DNA of 64,000 nucleotides from PALSA-612 sp963765295 (lineage in GTDB: Bacteria > Actinomycetota > Thermoleophilia > Gaiellales > Gaiellaceae), in the NCBI GenBank assembly GCA_963765295.1, contig CAVXVO010000006.1, positions 310,001-374,000 of the forward strand, given 5' to 3'. Position numbers and translations under genes: made by a program. Under the pieces are notes generated by a model, which ran no database searches, had not been told where the DNA came from, and saw only the letters and a list, made by a program, of their open reading frames with translations. Shown piece after piece: positions 53,287 to 61,740 of the stretch (its first letter is position 1; each line of letters opens with the position of its first letter).

Positions 53287-53950
53287 CCCGCTCACGGCCC
53301 TTGCCGTCCTGACGACGGGGCTGCTCGGCGCTGCGGTCGTGCTGATCTTCTTCTACGCCCCTGTCGACCAGGACGGACTGAACCAGAAGATCTTCTACTT
53401 CCACGTCCCGATTGCGCTGACGGCCTACGCCTGCTTCGGCTGGGGTGCGCTCAAGGCGTTCCTGCACCTCTGGAAGCGCGTCCCGACCGCCGACCTCGAG
53501 AGCTACGTGGCGATCCACCAGGGTGTGATCTTCGGCGCCATGACTCTCGTCACCGGGTCGATCTGGGCGCGCTACCGGTGGAACACGTGGTGGGCCTGGG
53601 GCGACGAGCAGCTCGTCCTCTTCCTCGTGCTGTTCCTGTTCTACTGCGCCTACTTCATGCTCCGCTTCTCGGTCGACCCGGGCCCGCAGCGGTCCAATCT
53701 CTGCGCCGTCTACGCGCTCTTCGGCGTCGTGCTGATCCCGATCAGCTTCCTGGCGATCAGGCTCGCGAACAGCTACATCCACCCGACCGTCTTCACGAGC
53801 GACGGCCCACAGATGGCGACGTCGCAGTTCGCGACCTTCTGTGTCGCCTGGGCGGCGATGATTTCGCTGGCCTACTTCCTTTACCGGTTCGAGCTGGCGG
53901 GCAAGCGGCTTTCCGCCGACCTGAAAGAGCTCCGCGAGCTGCTCACATGA
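53264..53950 (+). CDS. ccmC: Heme-handling protein CcmC
   Basis: A 228-residue, six-helix membrane protein that places heme on CcmE in System I maturation. The tryptophan-rich signature is RWNTWWAWGDEQL near 105-117, with conserved histidines in YFHVPIA and NSYIHPT. TTG 53264 is the only start that gives the full N-terminal helix; it overlaps ccmB by 23 bases. The longer open frame upstream lies in ccmB. A CcmD-like gene follows. Confidence 0.9.
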   Translation: MSTWSRNNPLTALAVLTTGLLGAAVVLIFFYAPVDQDGLNQKIFYFHVPIALTAYACFGWGALKAFLHLWKRVPTADLESYVAIHQGVIFGAMTLVTGSIWARYRWNTWWAWGDEQLVLFLVLFLFYCAYFMLRFSVDPGPQRSNLCAVYALFGVVLIPISFLAIRLANSYIHPTVFTSDGPQMATSQFATFCVAWAAMISLAYFLYRFELAGKRLSADLKELRELLT

Positions 53951-54147
53951 CGACAGAAGAGAAATACGTCGCGGCCGTGTACCTCGTCGTGCTGCTGTTC
54001 GTGCTCGTCTACGTGCTGTTGATGGCGGCGAAGGTCTCCCGGCTCGGCCGCGACGTGGCGGAGCTGACCGAGCTTGCGCGTGAGCGCAAACGCACCGGAG
54101 ACGAGACGCCCTCGAAGCCGGTTCCGAAGCAGGTGAAGGTTGGCTGA
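53947..54147 (+). CDS. Small CcmD-like membrane protein
   Basis: A 66-residue protein with one N-terminal helix (about 8-28) and a charged tail. Size, single helix and position after ccmC match CcmD, which helps release holo-CcmE, but the sequence itself is too short to prove it. The ATG overlaps the ccmC stop as ATGA, and the end overlaps the next gene. Confidence 0.65.
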   Translation: MTTEEKYVAAVYLVVLLFVLVYVLLMAAKVSRLGRDVAELTELARERKRTGDETPSKPVPKQVKVG

Positions 54148-54928
54148 GCTCCTCTTCTGGTGCATGGTCGTCGCCTACGGAGGGGCGGCTGTCGCCTATG
54201 CAGGCAACGCTCGCCACCCGGGGCGCGCCGGCAGGTTCGCGACCTGGGGCGTCAGGATCGGCTGGCTCGCCCAGACCGCGCTTCTGGCCGTCCAGGCCGA
54301 GCGGAGCGACGGATTCCCATGGGACACGTGGGCCGGATCGCTCGACCTCTTCGTCTGGCTCGTGATCACGGCCTACCTGTTCTGGGGATGCGACAGCCGT
54401 TACCGCCTGCTCGGGCTCGCTGTCCTGCCGCCTGCGGTCTGCCTGCTCCTGGCGGCGTGGCTCGGCGGTGCGACGAAGACCCATGTCGACGGCGCCTACT
54501 CGTCGGCGTTCCTCGTCCTCCACGTCGGGCTCGTGCTCGCCGCGTTCGCCGGCTTCACCGTCTCGGCCGCGCTGGCTGCTCTCTACCTCTGGCAGGAGCG
54601 GCGGCTGAAGCTGCGCCGGGCCGGGGCGTTGCTCGGCCGGGCGCCGGCGCTCGTCACGCTCGACGCGCTCGAGGGCCGCGTGATCGCATTCGCCGTCCCC
54701 GCGCTGACGGCTGGGATCGTCGCCGGCTTCGTCAGGCTCCGCTCGCACGGCGGGTCGGTGGACGCGCTGATGGTCGTCACCGTGCTCACCTGGGCTCTGT
54801 TCGCCGGGTACCTCGTCCTGCGCCACGGCTACGGCTGGCGCGGGCGTCGGGCCGCGTATCTCGTCCTCGCCGGTTTCGCGCTCGTCGCCCTCGCGCGGCT
54901 CGGCCTGCCGCTGACCCACTTCGCATGA
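54140..54928 (+). CDS. HemX/CcsA-type cytochrome assembly membrane protein
   Basis: A 262-residue protein with about eight helices of the cytochrome c assembly (CcsA/HemX) superfamily. The conserved region is FLVLHVGLVLAAFAGFTVS with the histidine in HVG. In Bacillus, HemX precedes hemA's partners and affects GluTR levels; CcsA-type proteins handle heme in System II. Here it lies between ccmABC and hemA, so either role fits. TTG 54140 overlaps the CcmD-like gene by 8 bases. Confidence 0.8.
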   Translation: MAELLFWCMVVAYGGAAVAYAGNARHPGRAGRFATWGVRIGWLAQTALLAVQAERSDGFPWDTWAGSLDLFVWLVITAYLFWGCDSRYRLLGLAVLPPAVCLLLAAWLGGATKTHVDGAYSSAFLVLHVGLVLAAFAGFTVSAALAALYLWQERRLKLRRAGALLGRAPALVTLDALEGRVIAFAVPALTAGIVAGFVRLRSHGGSVDALMVVTVLTWALFAGYLVLRHGYGWRGRRAAYLVLAGFALVALARLGLPLTHFA

Positions 54929-56205
54929 GCCTGCTCCTCGTCGGCATCTCGCATCGCGTCGCTCCGGTCGCGCTGCGCGAGCGCGTCGCGTTGAGCGGCG
55001 ACGAGGCCGCGGCGCTCGCCGAGGAGCTGGCCGCCGAGAGCGGCGAGGCGGTGTGCCTGTCGACCTGCAACCGGACCGAGCTGTACCTCGCCGGCGGCGA
55101 TGCGGTGGCGGCCGTGGCCGACCGGGCCGTGTCCTCGCTGGCCGGCCGCGCCGGGCTCGACGAGAGCCGGCTGCGCTCCGTGCTCTACCGGCTCGAGGAC
55201 GAGGCGGCCGGCATCCACCTCTTCCGGGTTGCCGCCGGGCTCGACTCGATGGTGCCGGGCGAGGGCGAGATCCTCGGCCAGGTTCGCGACGCCTACGAGG
55301 CAGGGAAGCCGGGGCCGCTTCTCGACCGGCTGTTCCGGCAGGCGATCCACGCCGGCAAGAAGGTGCGGACCGAGACCGCGATCGCCGAGAGCCCTGCGTC
55401 CGTGTCCTCTGCCGCGGCCGCGCTCGCGGAGCAGGTGTTCGGCGATCTCGGCGACTGCAAGGTGCTGCTCGTCGGCGCCGGGAGGATTGGCGAGCTGGCT
55501 GCACGGAACCTCGCGTCGCGCGGTGCCGAGATCACCGTCGTCGCGAATCGCTCGCCCGAGAAGGCGGCGGAGCTCACGGAGCGCTTCGGCGGCCGCGTCG
55601 TGACGCTCGCCGACGTACCCGCCGAACTCGCGCGGGTCGACGTCGTCCTCGCCTCCACGAGCGCGCCCGGGCACGTGCTGACGAAGGCGGACGTCGCGCC
55701 CAGGCTCGCCGACCGGAAGGGCAGACCGCTGTTCCTGATCGACATCGCGGTTCCGCGCGACCTCGATCCCGCGATCCACGACCTCGACGGCTGCTACCTG
55801 TACGACATCGACGACCTCGAGAGCGTTGTCGCCGAGAGCCTCGCCGGCCGTCGGCGCGAGGCGGGTCGCGCCGAGGCGATCGTGCTCGACGAGGCGGAGC
55901 GGTTTCGTGCCTGGCAGGCGTCGCGCGACGTCGTGCCGGCGATCGCGTCGCTCCGGGCTCTCGCCGAGGAGATCCGGGAGAGCGAGCTCGAGCGCGCGCG
56001 CTCCCGGCTCGAGCGGCTGACCGAGGCGGAGCGGCGTGCCGTCGAGGCCGTGACGACGAGGATCGTCGACAAGCTGCTCCACGTCCCGACGGTGCGCATG
56101 AAGGAAGCTGCCGCCGGTGCGGACGGGGCCGTCTACGCCGACGCGCTCCGCCACCTGTTCGGTCTCGCGGACGATGCTGCTCCGGGTCGGCACCCGCGGC
56201 AGTAG
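54925..56205 (+). CDS. hemA: Glutamyl-tRNA reductase
   Basis: Reduces glutamyl-tRNA to glutamate-1-semialdehyde, the first committed step of heme synthesis by the C5 route. The catalytic Cys48 is in CLSTCNRTE. The NADPH domain has LLVGAGRIGELAARNL, and the helical dimerisation domain ends the 426-residue chain. The frame opens far upstream, but ATG 54925 overlaps the previous stop as ATGA and starts at the conserved LLLVGISHR. Confidence 0.96.
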   Translation: MSLLLVGISHRVAPVALRERVALSGDEAAALAEELAAESGEAVCLSTCNRTELYLAGGDAVAAVADRAVSSLAGRAGLDESRLRSVLYRLEDEAAGIHLFRVAAGLDSMVPGEGEILGQVRDAYEAGKPGPLLDRLFRQAIHAGKKVRTETAIAESPASVSSAAAALAEQVFGDLGDCKVLLVGAGRIGELAARNLASRGAEITVVANRSPEKAAELTERFGGRVVTLADVPAELARVDVVLASTSAPGHVLTKADVAPRLADRKGRPLFLIDIAVPRDLDPAIHDLDGCYLYDIDDLESVVAESLAGRRREAGRAEAIVLDEAERFRAWQASRDVVPAIASLRALAEEIRESELERARSRLERLTEAERRAVEAVTTRIVDKLLHVPTVRMKEAAAGADGAVYADALRHLFGLADDAAPGRHPRQ

Positions 56206-57007
56206 GCTCGCGCTCACGCAGGCCGAGCTGGCCGCGGAGCGGCTGCGGGGACCGGGGATCGAGATCGCGCTCGTCCCGATCACGACTGCGGGCGACCGTG
56301 ATCGCACGCGGCCGTTCGGCGAGATCGGCTCGCGTGGTGTCTTCGTCAAGGAGCTCGAAGAGGCGCTACTCGACGGGCGCATCGACGTCGCCGTCCACTC
56401 GGCGAAGGACATGACGTCGGTTGATGCGGCCGGTCTCGCGGTCGGGGCTTACACGGCGCGAGAGGATCCGCGCGACGCGCTGTGTGGTGTGTCCGCGCTG
56501 CGGCCGGCGATGCGGGTCGGCACCGCGTCCGTGCGGCGGCGCGCCCAGCTCCTCGCGCTCGAGCCGTCCCTGCTGGTCGAGCCGCTCCGCGGCAACATCG
56601 ACACGCGCCTGCGCAAGCGCGGGGAGCGAGGGCTCGATGCCGTCGTGCTCGCGGCCTGCGGGCTCGAGCGGCTCGGGCTCGGCGCCGAGATCGGCTACCG
56701 CTTCGACCCCTCCGAGCTTCTGCCCGAGGCGGGCCAGGGCGCGCTGGCGCTGCAGGTCCGCCTGGGTGAGGAGGAGCTCGTCGCGGCCGCGGACGATCCG
56801 GAGACCCGCCGCCGCGTCGAGGCGGAGCGACGATGCGTGGCGGTCGTCGGCGGCGGATGCCTGGCACCGGTTGCCGCCCATCACGACGGCGAGGTGCTCA
56901 TAGGACTGGTGGCCGACGAGGACGGCCGCTGGATCGAGCGACGGCGGGGTGACGACCCCGAAGCGCTCGGCCGCGAGCTCGCGGCCGCGGCGACTGCTCA
57001 CGCATGA
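56174..57007 (+). CDS. hemC: Porphobilinogen deaminase
   Basis: Joins four porphobilinogens into hydroxymethylbilane. The 277-residue protein starts MLLRVGTRGSRLALTQ, and the dipyrromethane cofactor cysteine is in GGGCLAPV near residue 235. SAKDMTS and RRRAQLLAL are also family motifs. ATG 56174 is chosen at the conserved start, overlapping hemA by 32 bases. It is slightly shorter than E. coli HemC (313), mainly in the third domain. Confidence 0.95.
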   Translation: MLLRVGTRGSRLALTQAELAAERLRGPGIEIALVPITTAGDRDRTRPFGEIGSRGVFVKELEEALLDGRIDVAVHSAKDMTSVDAAGLAVGAYTAREDPRDALCGVSALRPAMRVGTASVRRRAQLLALEPSLLVEPLRGNIDTRLRKRGERGLDAVVLAACGLERLGLGAEIGYRFDPSELLPEAGQGALALQVRLGEEELVAAADDPETRRRVEAERRCVAVVGGGCLAPVAAHHDGEVLIGLVADEDGRWIERRRGDDPEALGRELAAAATAHA

Positions 57008-57642
57008 GAGTGGTCGTCACCAGGCCCGAAGGGCAGGGCGAGGAGCTGGCTGCCGGGCTCGAGGCGCTCGGCCACGAGGTCGTGCTCTGCCCGCTCGTCC
57101 GTGTCGAGCCGCTCGGGGACAGGCCGATCGACGCATCGAGCTACGACTGGCTGATCGTGACGAGCGCGAACGGAGCCCGCGAGCTCGCGCGGCGGCTCAC
57201 CGCTCGTGCACGGCGGGTGGCTGCGGTCGGGCCGGCTACCGCTGCGGTGCTCGGCGAGCAGGGGCTCCCGGCCGACCTCGTCCCGGTCGTCGCCACGCAG
57301 GAGGGCCTGCTCGCGGAGCTGCCGCGCCCGGCCGGGCGCGTGCTCGTCGCCGCGGCGGAAGGTGCGCGGCGGCTGCTCGTCGACGAGCTCGACGGCGACT
57401 TCGTGCCGCTCTACCGGACGATCGAGCTCCGGCCCGAGACGCCGCCCGCGGGCGACCTCGTCGTGCTCGCCTCGAGCTCGGCCGCGCGCGCGTGGGCCAT
57501 GCTCGAACTGGACATTCCGGCGGTCTCGATCGGGCCACAGACGAGCGCAGCGGCCCGTGCGGCCGGCCTCCGCATCGTCGCCGAGGCGGCTACCCACGAC
57601 GTGGCCGGGTTGCTGAACGCGATCGCTAGGCTCGGGTCGTGA
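57004..57642 (+). CDS. hemD: Uroporphyrinogen-III synthase
   Basis: Closes hydroxymethylbilane to uroporphyrinogen III. The 212-residue two-lobed protein has the weak family signature: MRVVVTRPEGQGEELAAGLEALG at the start, DWLIVTSANGARE, and a C-terminal VSIGPQTSAAARAAGL. Sequence conservation in HemD is low, and the position directly after hemC (ATGA overlap) supports the call. No hemB or hemL gene follows; the operon ends with a different enzyme. Confidence 0.92.
   Translation: MRVVVTRPEGQGEELAAGLEALGHEVVLCPLVRVEPLGDRPIDASSYDWLIVTSANGARELARRLTARARRVAAVGPATAAVLGEQGLPADLVPVVATQEGLLAELPRPAGRVLVAAAEGARRLLVDELDGDFVPLYRTIELRPETPPAGDLVVLASSSAARAWAMLELDIPAVSIGPQTSAAARAAGLRIVAEAATHDVAGLLNAIARLGS
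57627..57632 (+). promoter_or_regulatory. Internal -10 element before SAM hydrolase gene
   Basis: TAGGCT inside the end of hemD, 6 bases before GTG 57639; could give a separate leaderless transcript. Confidence 0.4.
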
Positions 57643-58448
57643 CGATCACGTTCCTGAGCGACTTCGGGCTGGAGGACGACTTCGTCGGGACGTGTCACGG
57701 GGTGATCAAGCGGATCGCGCCGGGCGCGGACGTGATCGACATCACCCACGGCATCGAGCGCCAGCAGGTGCTCCAGGGCGCTCTCGTCCTCGCGAGCACG
57801 CTGCCGTACATGCCCGAGGGTATCCACCTCGCGGTCGTCGATCCGGGCGTCGGCACGGACCGGAAGGCGCTCGTGCTTCGGAGCGGTGACGGCAGGCTCT
57901 ACGTGGGGCCGGACAACGGCTTGCTCGTGCCCGCGGCAGAGCGGCTCGGCGGCGTGACGGGTGCGTGGGAGCTCGCGAACCCTGCCTACCGGCTGGAGTC
58001 GGTCTCGCAGACGTTCCACGGGCGCGACCTGTTCGCGCCTGCGGCCGCGCATCTCGCCGCCGGTGTCGACCCGGACGAGCTCGGGCCTGCGCTCGAGCCG
58101 GACGCGCTCGTCCGCCTCCACGTCCCGGCCGCCAGGATCGAGGAGGGCTTCGTGCTCGCGCACGTGCTGATCGTCGACCGCTTCGGGAACGTCCAGCTCA
58201 ACCTGACTGCCGATGACCTGGCGGGGGTCGGGGTCGAGCCCGGGACACGGGTCGAGGTCGAGATCGGCCTGCAGCGCTTCTACGCGTGCGCGGCGTCGAC
58301 GTTCGCCGACGTGCGGATCGGCGACGTGGTCCTGTACGAAGACGCCTACGCGAACGTCGCGATCGCGATCAACGGCGGCAGCGCCGCCGAGATGCTCGCC
58401 GCCAGGCCGGGGGACACGGTCGCGATCACGATCCGCGCCGGCGCCTGA
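57639..58448 (+). CDS. S-adenosylmethionine hydrolase (SAM hydroxide adenosyltransferase family)
   Basis: A 269-residue member of the DUF62/fluorinase-like family. Most members use water to split SAM into adenosine and methionine. The N-terminal motif is FLSDFGLEDDFVGTCHGV, with VVDPGVGTDRKALV and GPDNGLL in the first domain and VDRFGNVQLNL in the second. Halogenase members are much rarer; I see no reason to call one here. It overlaps hemD by 4 bases. Confidence 0.88.
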   Translation: MTITFLSDFGLEDDFVGTCHGVIKRIAPGADVIDITHGIERQQVLQGALVLASTLPYMPEGIHLAVVDPGVGTDRKALVLRSGDGRLYVGPDNGLLVPAAERLGGVTGAWELANPAYRLESVSQTFHGRDLFAPAAAHLAAGVDPDELGPALEPDALVRLHVPAARIEEGFVLAHVLIVDRFGNVQLNLTADDLAGVGVEPGTRVEVEIGLQRFYACAASTFADVRIGDVVLYEDAYANVAIAINGGSAAEMLAARPGDTVAITIRAGA

Positions 58449-58668
58449 ACTCGACGCAACGAGCGGACTTTTTCGGCTGCCCCGAGCTCCACGGAGCCCT
58501 GGGAGCGCCTCGAACGGCCGTATGCTCGCGGCCACGGGGACGTTCACGGCGCGGGCGCACCGGCCGGGACGTCCTCTTTTTCGCGACCGGAGGCTGTCGC
58601 CTTCGCGCAGCTTGACGAGAATCGCGGTTGACCGGCAGGCAACGAACGAGAGGCGACGAGGAGGGGAC

Positions 58669-59064
58669 ATGCGGGGAATCTCTGCACTGCGCGACTTCAA
58701 GGCGTTCCTCATGCGCGGGAACGTCGTCGACATGGCGGTCGGGATCGTCGTCGGGCTGGCGTTCGCGGCGCTCGTGACGGCGCTCGTCGCCGACATCCTG
58801 ACGCCGATCATCGCCGCCATCTTCGGCTCGCACGACTTCTCGCAGCTCACGTTCACGATCAACGGCAGCACGTTCAGGTACGGCGACTTCATCAATGCGG
58901 TGATCGTGTTCGTGTCGATTGCGGCTGCCGTGTTCTTCTTCGTCGTCCGTCCGTACAACTACTTCCTCGCCCGGGCGAAGCGTGGCGAGGAGCCTGACGC
59001 GGAGAAGCCGGAGGACATCGTCCTGCTGACGGAGATCCGCGACCTGCTGAAGAGTCGGGCCTGA
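58669..59064 (+). CDS. mscL: Large-conductance mechanosensitive channel
   Basis: A 131-residue, two-helix channel that opens under membrane tension to release solutes. The first helix region RGNVVDMAVGIVVGLAFAALV is the family hallmark (here residues 16-36), and the second helix is about 77-97, followed by a cytoplasmic bundle. ATG 58669 has GAGGAGGGG directly upstream; the longer open frame before it is not conserved. The 220 bases before it hold no other gene. Confidence 0.95.
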   Translation: MRGISALRDFKAFLMRGNVVDMAVGIVVGLAFAALVTALVADILTPIIAAIFGSHDFSQLTFTINGSTFRYGDFINAVIVFVSIAAAVFFFVVRPYNYFLARAKRGEEPDAEKPEDIVLLTEIRDLLKSRA

Positions 59065-59169
59065 GTACCGCGACGCCTGCCAGGCGTCGGCGCCACTCAC
59101 GCGCGATCCGCCGCTCTGGCTCGCGGTTAACATGCTCGTGCCGGATCGGCAAGACCTGCTGATCCATAT

Positions 59170-59242
59170 GGCGAGGTAGCTCAGTCGGTAGAGCACACGG
59201 CTGAAAACCGTGGTGTCGCCGGTTCAAATCCGGCCCTCGCCA
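59170..59242 (+). tRNA. tRNA-Phe (GAA anticodon)
   Basis: A 73-base cloverleaf. The acceptor stem GGCGAGG pairs with CCTCGCC and the discriminator is A. The anticodon arm is CACGG-CTGAAAA-CCGTG, giving GAA, and the T arm is GCCGG-TTCAAAT-CCGGC. The 3' CCA is not encoded. Confidence 0.97.
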
Positions 59243-59256
59243 CACGCTCGCGCTCT

Positions 59257-59281
59257 CACGGGGGAACCTGGTTCCCCCGTG
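59257..59281 (+). terminator. Terminator after tRNA-Phe
   Basis: A perfect 11-bp stem, CACGGGGGAAC with a 3-base loop, 15 bases after the tRNA. It is a near copy of the hairpin at 40595-40621. The remaining 170 bases up to the arginase gene hold no supported gene. Confidence 0.65.
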
Positions 59282-59437
59282 TGCCCCCTCCTTGCGGGCG
59301 CATGCGTGGTTCGGCCGTGGACAGAGCTGTCGAGGCGCTTACGGGTTCCGATGTCCGGGCTGCCGAGGGCGGTTGCGGCCGCGCCCGTCTCGCCGGTCGC
59401 GGCGGCGAGCGGAGAACCAATCCTCCGTCTTGCTCAG

Positions 59438-59443
59438 TAGCCT
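59438..59443 (+). promoter_or_regulatory. -10 element of arginase gene
   Basis: TAGCCT, 8 bases before ATG 59452. Confidence 0.45.
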
Positions 59444-59451
59444 TGCTGCGC

Positions 59452-60363
59452 ATGGGCGGGAGAAACGGGGATGCTCCGGTTGCGATCATCGGGGCGGCGC
59501 TCGATCTGGGGCAGGGTCGGCGTGGGGTCGACATGGGTCCCTCGGCGATCCGGTACGCGGGGCTCGACGCGCGCATCGTCGAGCTCGGCCGCGTCTGCGA
59601 GGACTGGGGGAACGTCGTCACGCCCGTGGCGGAGGCCGTCGCCTTCGGCGACGAGCACGCGCGCTTCCTGGAGGAGATCAAGGCGACGTGCGCCGAGATC
59701 GCCGGCCAGGTGGCGAGGGCGAAGGCCTCCGGCATGCTCCCGCTCGTGCTCGGCGGTGACCACTCGGTCGCGCTCGGCACGCTCGGCGGGCTCGCGCGTG
59801 CGGCCGGGCCGGGCGGCGTGCTCTGGCTCGACGCCCACGGCGATCTCAACCGGCCGGAGACCAGTCCGACGGGGAACGTCCACGGAATGGTGCTCGCCGC
59901 CGCGCTTGGGCTGGGCGGGAATGTCTTCGACAGCGACGCCTGGCCGATCCCGGCCGTCGAGCCGTCGCGGGTCGCGCTCGTCGGCGTCCGATCACTCGAC
60001 GAGGGCGAGCGGAACCTGCTCCGCGAGCTCGGAGCGCTCGTCTACACGATGAGCGACGTCGACCGGATGGGCGTCGAGCGTGCCATTCGCGAGTCGCTGG
60101 AGCACGTCGCCGGCTCGGGATTCGTCCACGTTAGCCTCGACATGGACGTCGTCGACCCCGAGGTGGCGCCGGGCGTTGGCACGCCGGTCCGCGGCGGGCT
60201 CTCCTACCGCGAGGCGCACTTCGCGCTCGAGCTCGTCGCCGAATCGGGACTCGCGGGCTCGCTCGAGGTGGTCGAGGTCAACCCGATCCTCGACCGCGAG
60301 AACGCGACCGCCCTGCTCGCCGTCGAGCTCGTCGCAAGCGCGCTCGGCGCACGGATTCTCTAG
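59452..60363 (+). CDS. Arginase-family ureohydrolase
   Basis: A 303-residue binuclear manganese enzyme. The metal-ligand motifs are GGDHSVALG near 101-109, WLDAHGDLN near 124-132 and SLDMDVVDP near 226-234. The GNVHGM stretch after the second motif is typical of arginase rather than agmatinase, so arginine to ornithine plus urea is the likely reaction. ATG 59452 starts at the conserved VAIIGAALDLGQGRRGVDMG and has a -10 element 8 bases upstream. Convergent with the OsmC gene. Confidence 0.9.
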   Translation: MGGRNGDAPVAIIGAALDLGQGRRGVDMGPSAIRYAGLDARIVELGRVCEDWGNVVTPVAEAVAFGDEHARFLEEIKATCAEIAGQVARAKASGMLPLVLGGDHSVALGTLGGLARAAGPGGVLWLDAHGDLNRPETSPTGNVHGMVLAAALGLGGNVFDSDAWPIPAVEPSRVALVGVRSLDEGERNLLRELGALVYTMSDVDRMGVERAIRESLEHVAGSGFVHVSLDMDVVDPEVAPGVGTPVRGGLSYREAHFALELVAESGLAGSLEVVEVNPILDRENATALLAVELVASALGARIL

Positions 60364-60367
60364 CCCG

Positions 60368-60808
60368 CTACCCCGTGAGCGAGGCGTCGACCGTGATCTC
60401 GACGTTGCCCTCGAGCGCCTTCGAGACGGGGCAGTTGACGCTCGCGCCCGCCGCCGCCTCCTTGAAGGCGGCCTCGTCGATGCCGGGGACGTCCCCGCGG
60501 ACGCGCACGGCGATCTTCGTCAGGCGGAAGCCCGCGTCGGTCTTGTCGAACGTCGCCGTCGCATCGGTGTCGAGTCGTGCCGGCGCGTGGCCGCCCTGCG
60601 CGAGCCCATGCGAGAGCGCCATCGAGAGGCACGAGGCGAGCGCGCCTGCGATCAGCTCCTCGGGGCTCGCGCCTGCCGAGGCATCCTCGGCCCGCGCCCG
60701 CCAGGTGAGCGAGACGCCGCTGACGGCGCCGCTCCCGAGCGACACCGTCCCGGAGCCGCTCATCAGGTCGCCTTCCCACGTCGCCGATGCGGTGTGCTCA
60801 ACGGCCAT
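60368..60808 (-). CDS. OsmC/Ohr-family peroxide-resistance protein
   Basis: A 146-residue OsmC-type thiol peroxidase. The two redox cysteines are in AGALASCLSMALSHGL near residue 60 and in GASVNCPVSKAL near 126, the spacing of the family. It removes organic hydroperoxides. ATG 60808 has an AGGAGGG ribosome site and a TACGAT -10 element (60845-60850). Convergent with arginase, five bases apart. Confidence 0.92.
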   Translation of the reverse strand: MAVEHTASATWEGDLMSGSGTVSLGSGAVSGVSLTWRARAEDASAGASPEELIAGALASCLSMALSHGLAQGGHAPARLDTDATATFDKTDAGFRLTKIAVRVRGDVPGIDEAAFKEAAAGASVNCPVSKALEGNVEITVDASLTG

Positions 60809-60844
60809 GCTCTCCCTCCTCGTCGCGCGTTGCCGGTCGAGACG

Positions 60845-60850
60845 ATCGTA
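60845..60850 (-). promoter_or_regulatory. -10 element of OsmC gene
   Basis: TACGAT on the minus strand, giving a leader of about 30 bases with a normal ribosome site. Confidence 0.4.
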
Positions 60851-60871
60851 CTCGCGGATGGATGTGTCGCC

Positions 60872-61660
60872 TCACGCGAGCCCGGTCGCGTACCAGGCGC
60901 GTGCCTGGAGCGTGAACGAGCCGTCGGGCGAGCCGAGCCGCGCGCGCAGCTCCTCGCGAAGTCGTGCCTGGCCCATTGCGTCGAGCGACGCGGTGTACGC
61001 ACCGGCCGGGCCGGTTCCCGAGAGGAACGGCGTCCAGAAGTCGTCGAAGTCCTCGTAGTCGACCTCCACGTCGAGAGCGCCGGCGCCGATCTGGTCAAGC
61101 CCCGCCGCGTCGAAGAGCGCCGCGATCTCGCCGTCACGGCCGAAGGCGCGAGGATCCGTCCCTTCGGCCGCGGCCGGGTTCGTCGCTCGCACGGCCTCTC
61201 TGAAGAGGCGCAGCATCGACATGCCGTCGATGTCCCAGACGGAGGCGGCGACGATGCCGCCGGGGCGGACGACGCGACGCAACTCGCGCGCCGTCGCGGA
61301 GGGATCCGAGACGAAATGCAGCACGAGCTGCGCGAGCGCGGCATCGAAGCTGCCGTCCGGGAACGGCAGCTCCTCCGCGCGTCCGAGAGTCACGTCGACG
61401 CCGGGATTGCGTCGGGCGCACGCCTCGACGAACGATTCCGACGGGTCGACCGCCGCGACCGAGGCGGCGCCGAGCCGCCGGACGAGCTCGGCGGTGAGAG
61501 CGCCGGGCCCGCAACCGACATCGAGGGCATTCTGTCCCGCCTCGATCTGCGCCGCGTCGGCGAGTACGCCGGCCAGGCGGGCCGAATAGCGGCCCATGAA
61601 CCGGTCGTAGGCCTCGTCGGTGACCTGGAAATCCTTGGCGCCTTCAGCGGCTGGCATCAT
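60872..61660 (-). CDS. Class I SAM-dependent methyltransferase
   Basis: A 262-residue methyltransferase of the UbiE/type 11 group. The SAM-binding motif I is ALDVGCGPGALTAEL, with the acidic strand end VAAVDPSESFV and motif II EELPFPDGSFDAALAQLVL. The substrate is unknown. ATG 61660 (or the next codon, 61657) has GGGAG upstream; the open frame continues far upstream in unconserved sequence. Confidence 0.88.
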   Translation of the reverse strand: MMPAAEGAKDFQVTDEAYDRFMGRYSARLAGVLADAAQIEAGQNALDVGCGPGALTAELVRRLGAASVAAVDPSESFVEACARRNPGVDVTLGRAEELPFPDGSFDAALAQLVLHFVSDPSATARELRRVVRPGGIVAASVWDIDGMSMLRLFREAVRATNPAAAEGTDPRAFGRDGEIAALFDAAGLDQIGAGALDVEVDYEDFDDFWTPFLSGTGPAGAYTASLDAMGQARLREELRARLGSPDGSFTLQARAWYATGLA

Positions 61661-61740
61661 CGGCTCCCGGCTCGTAGTGGCATCGCGCGAGCCCGCCACG
61701 GCCCGGGCAGACGATACTCGCAGGCCTTGTTCGCCGTGGG

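Noticed and set aside
53276..55504. A 742-codon open frame on the minus strand
   Set aside because: Antisense to ccmC, the HemX-like gene and hemA, with low-complexity Arg/Pro/Glu translation.
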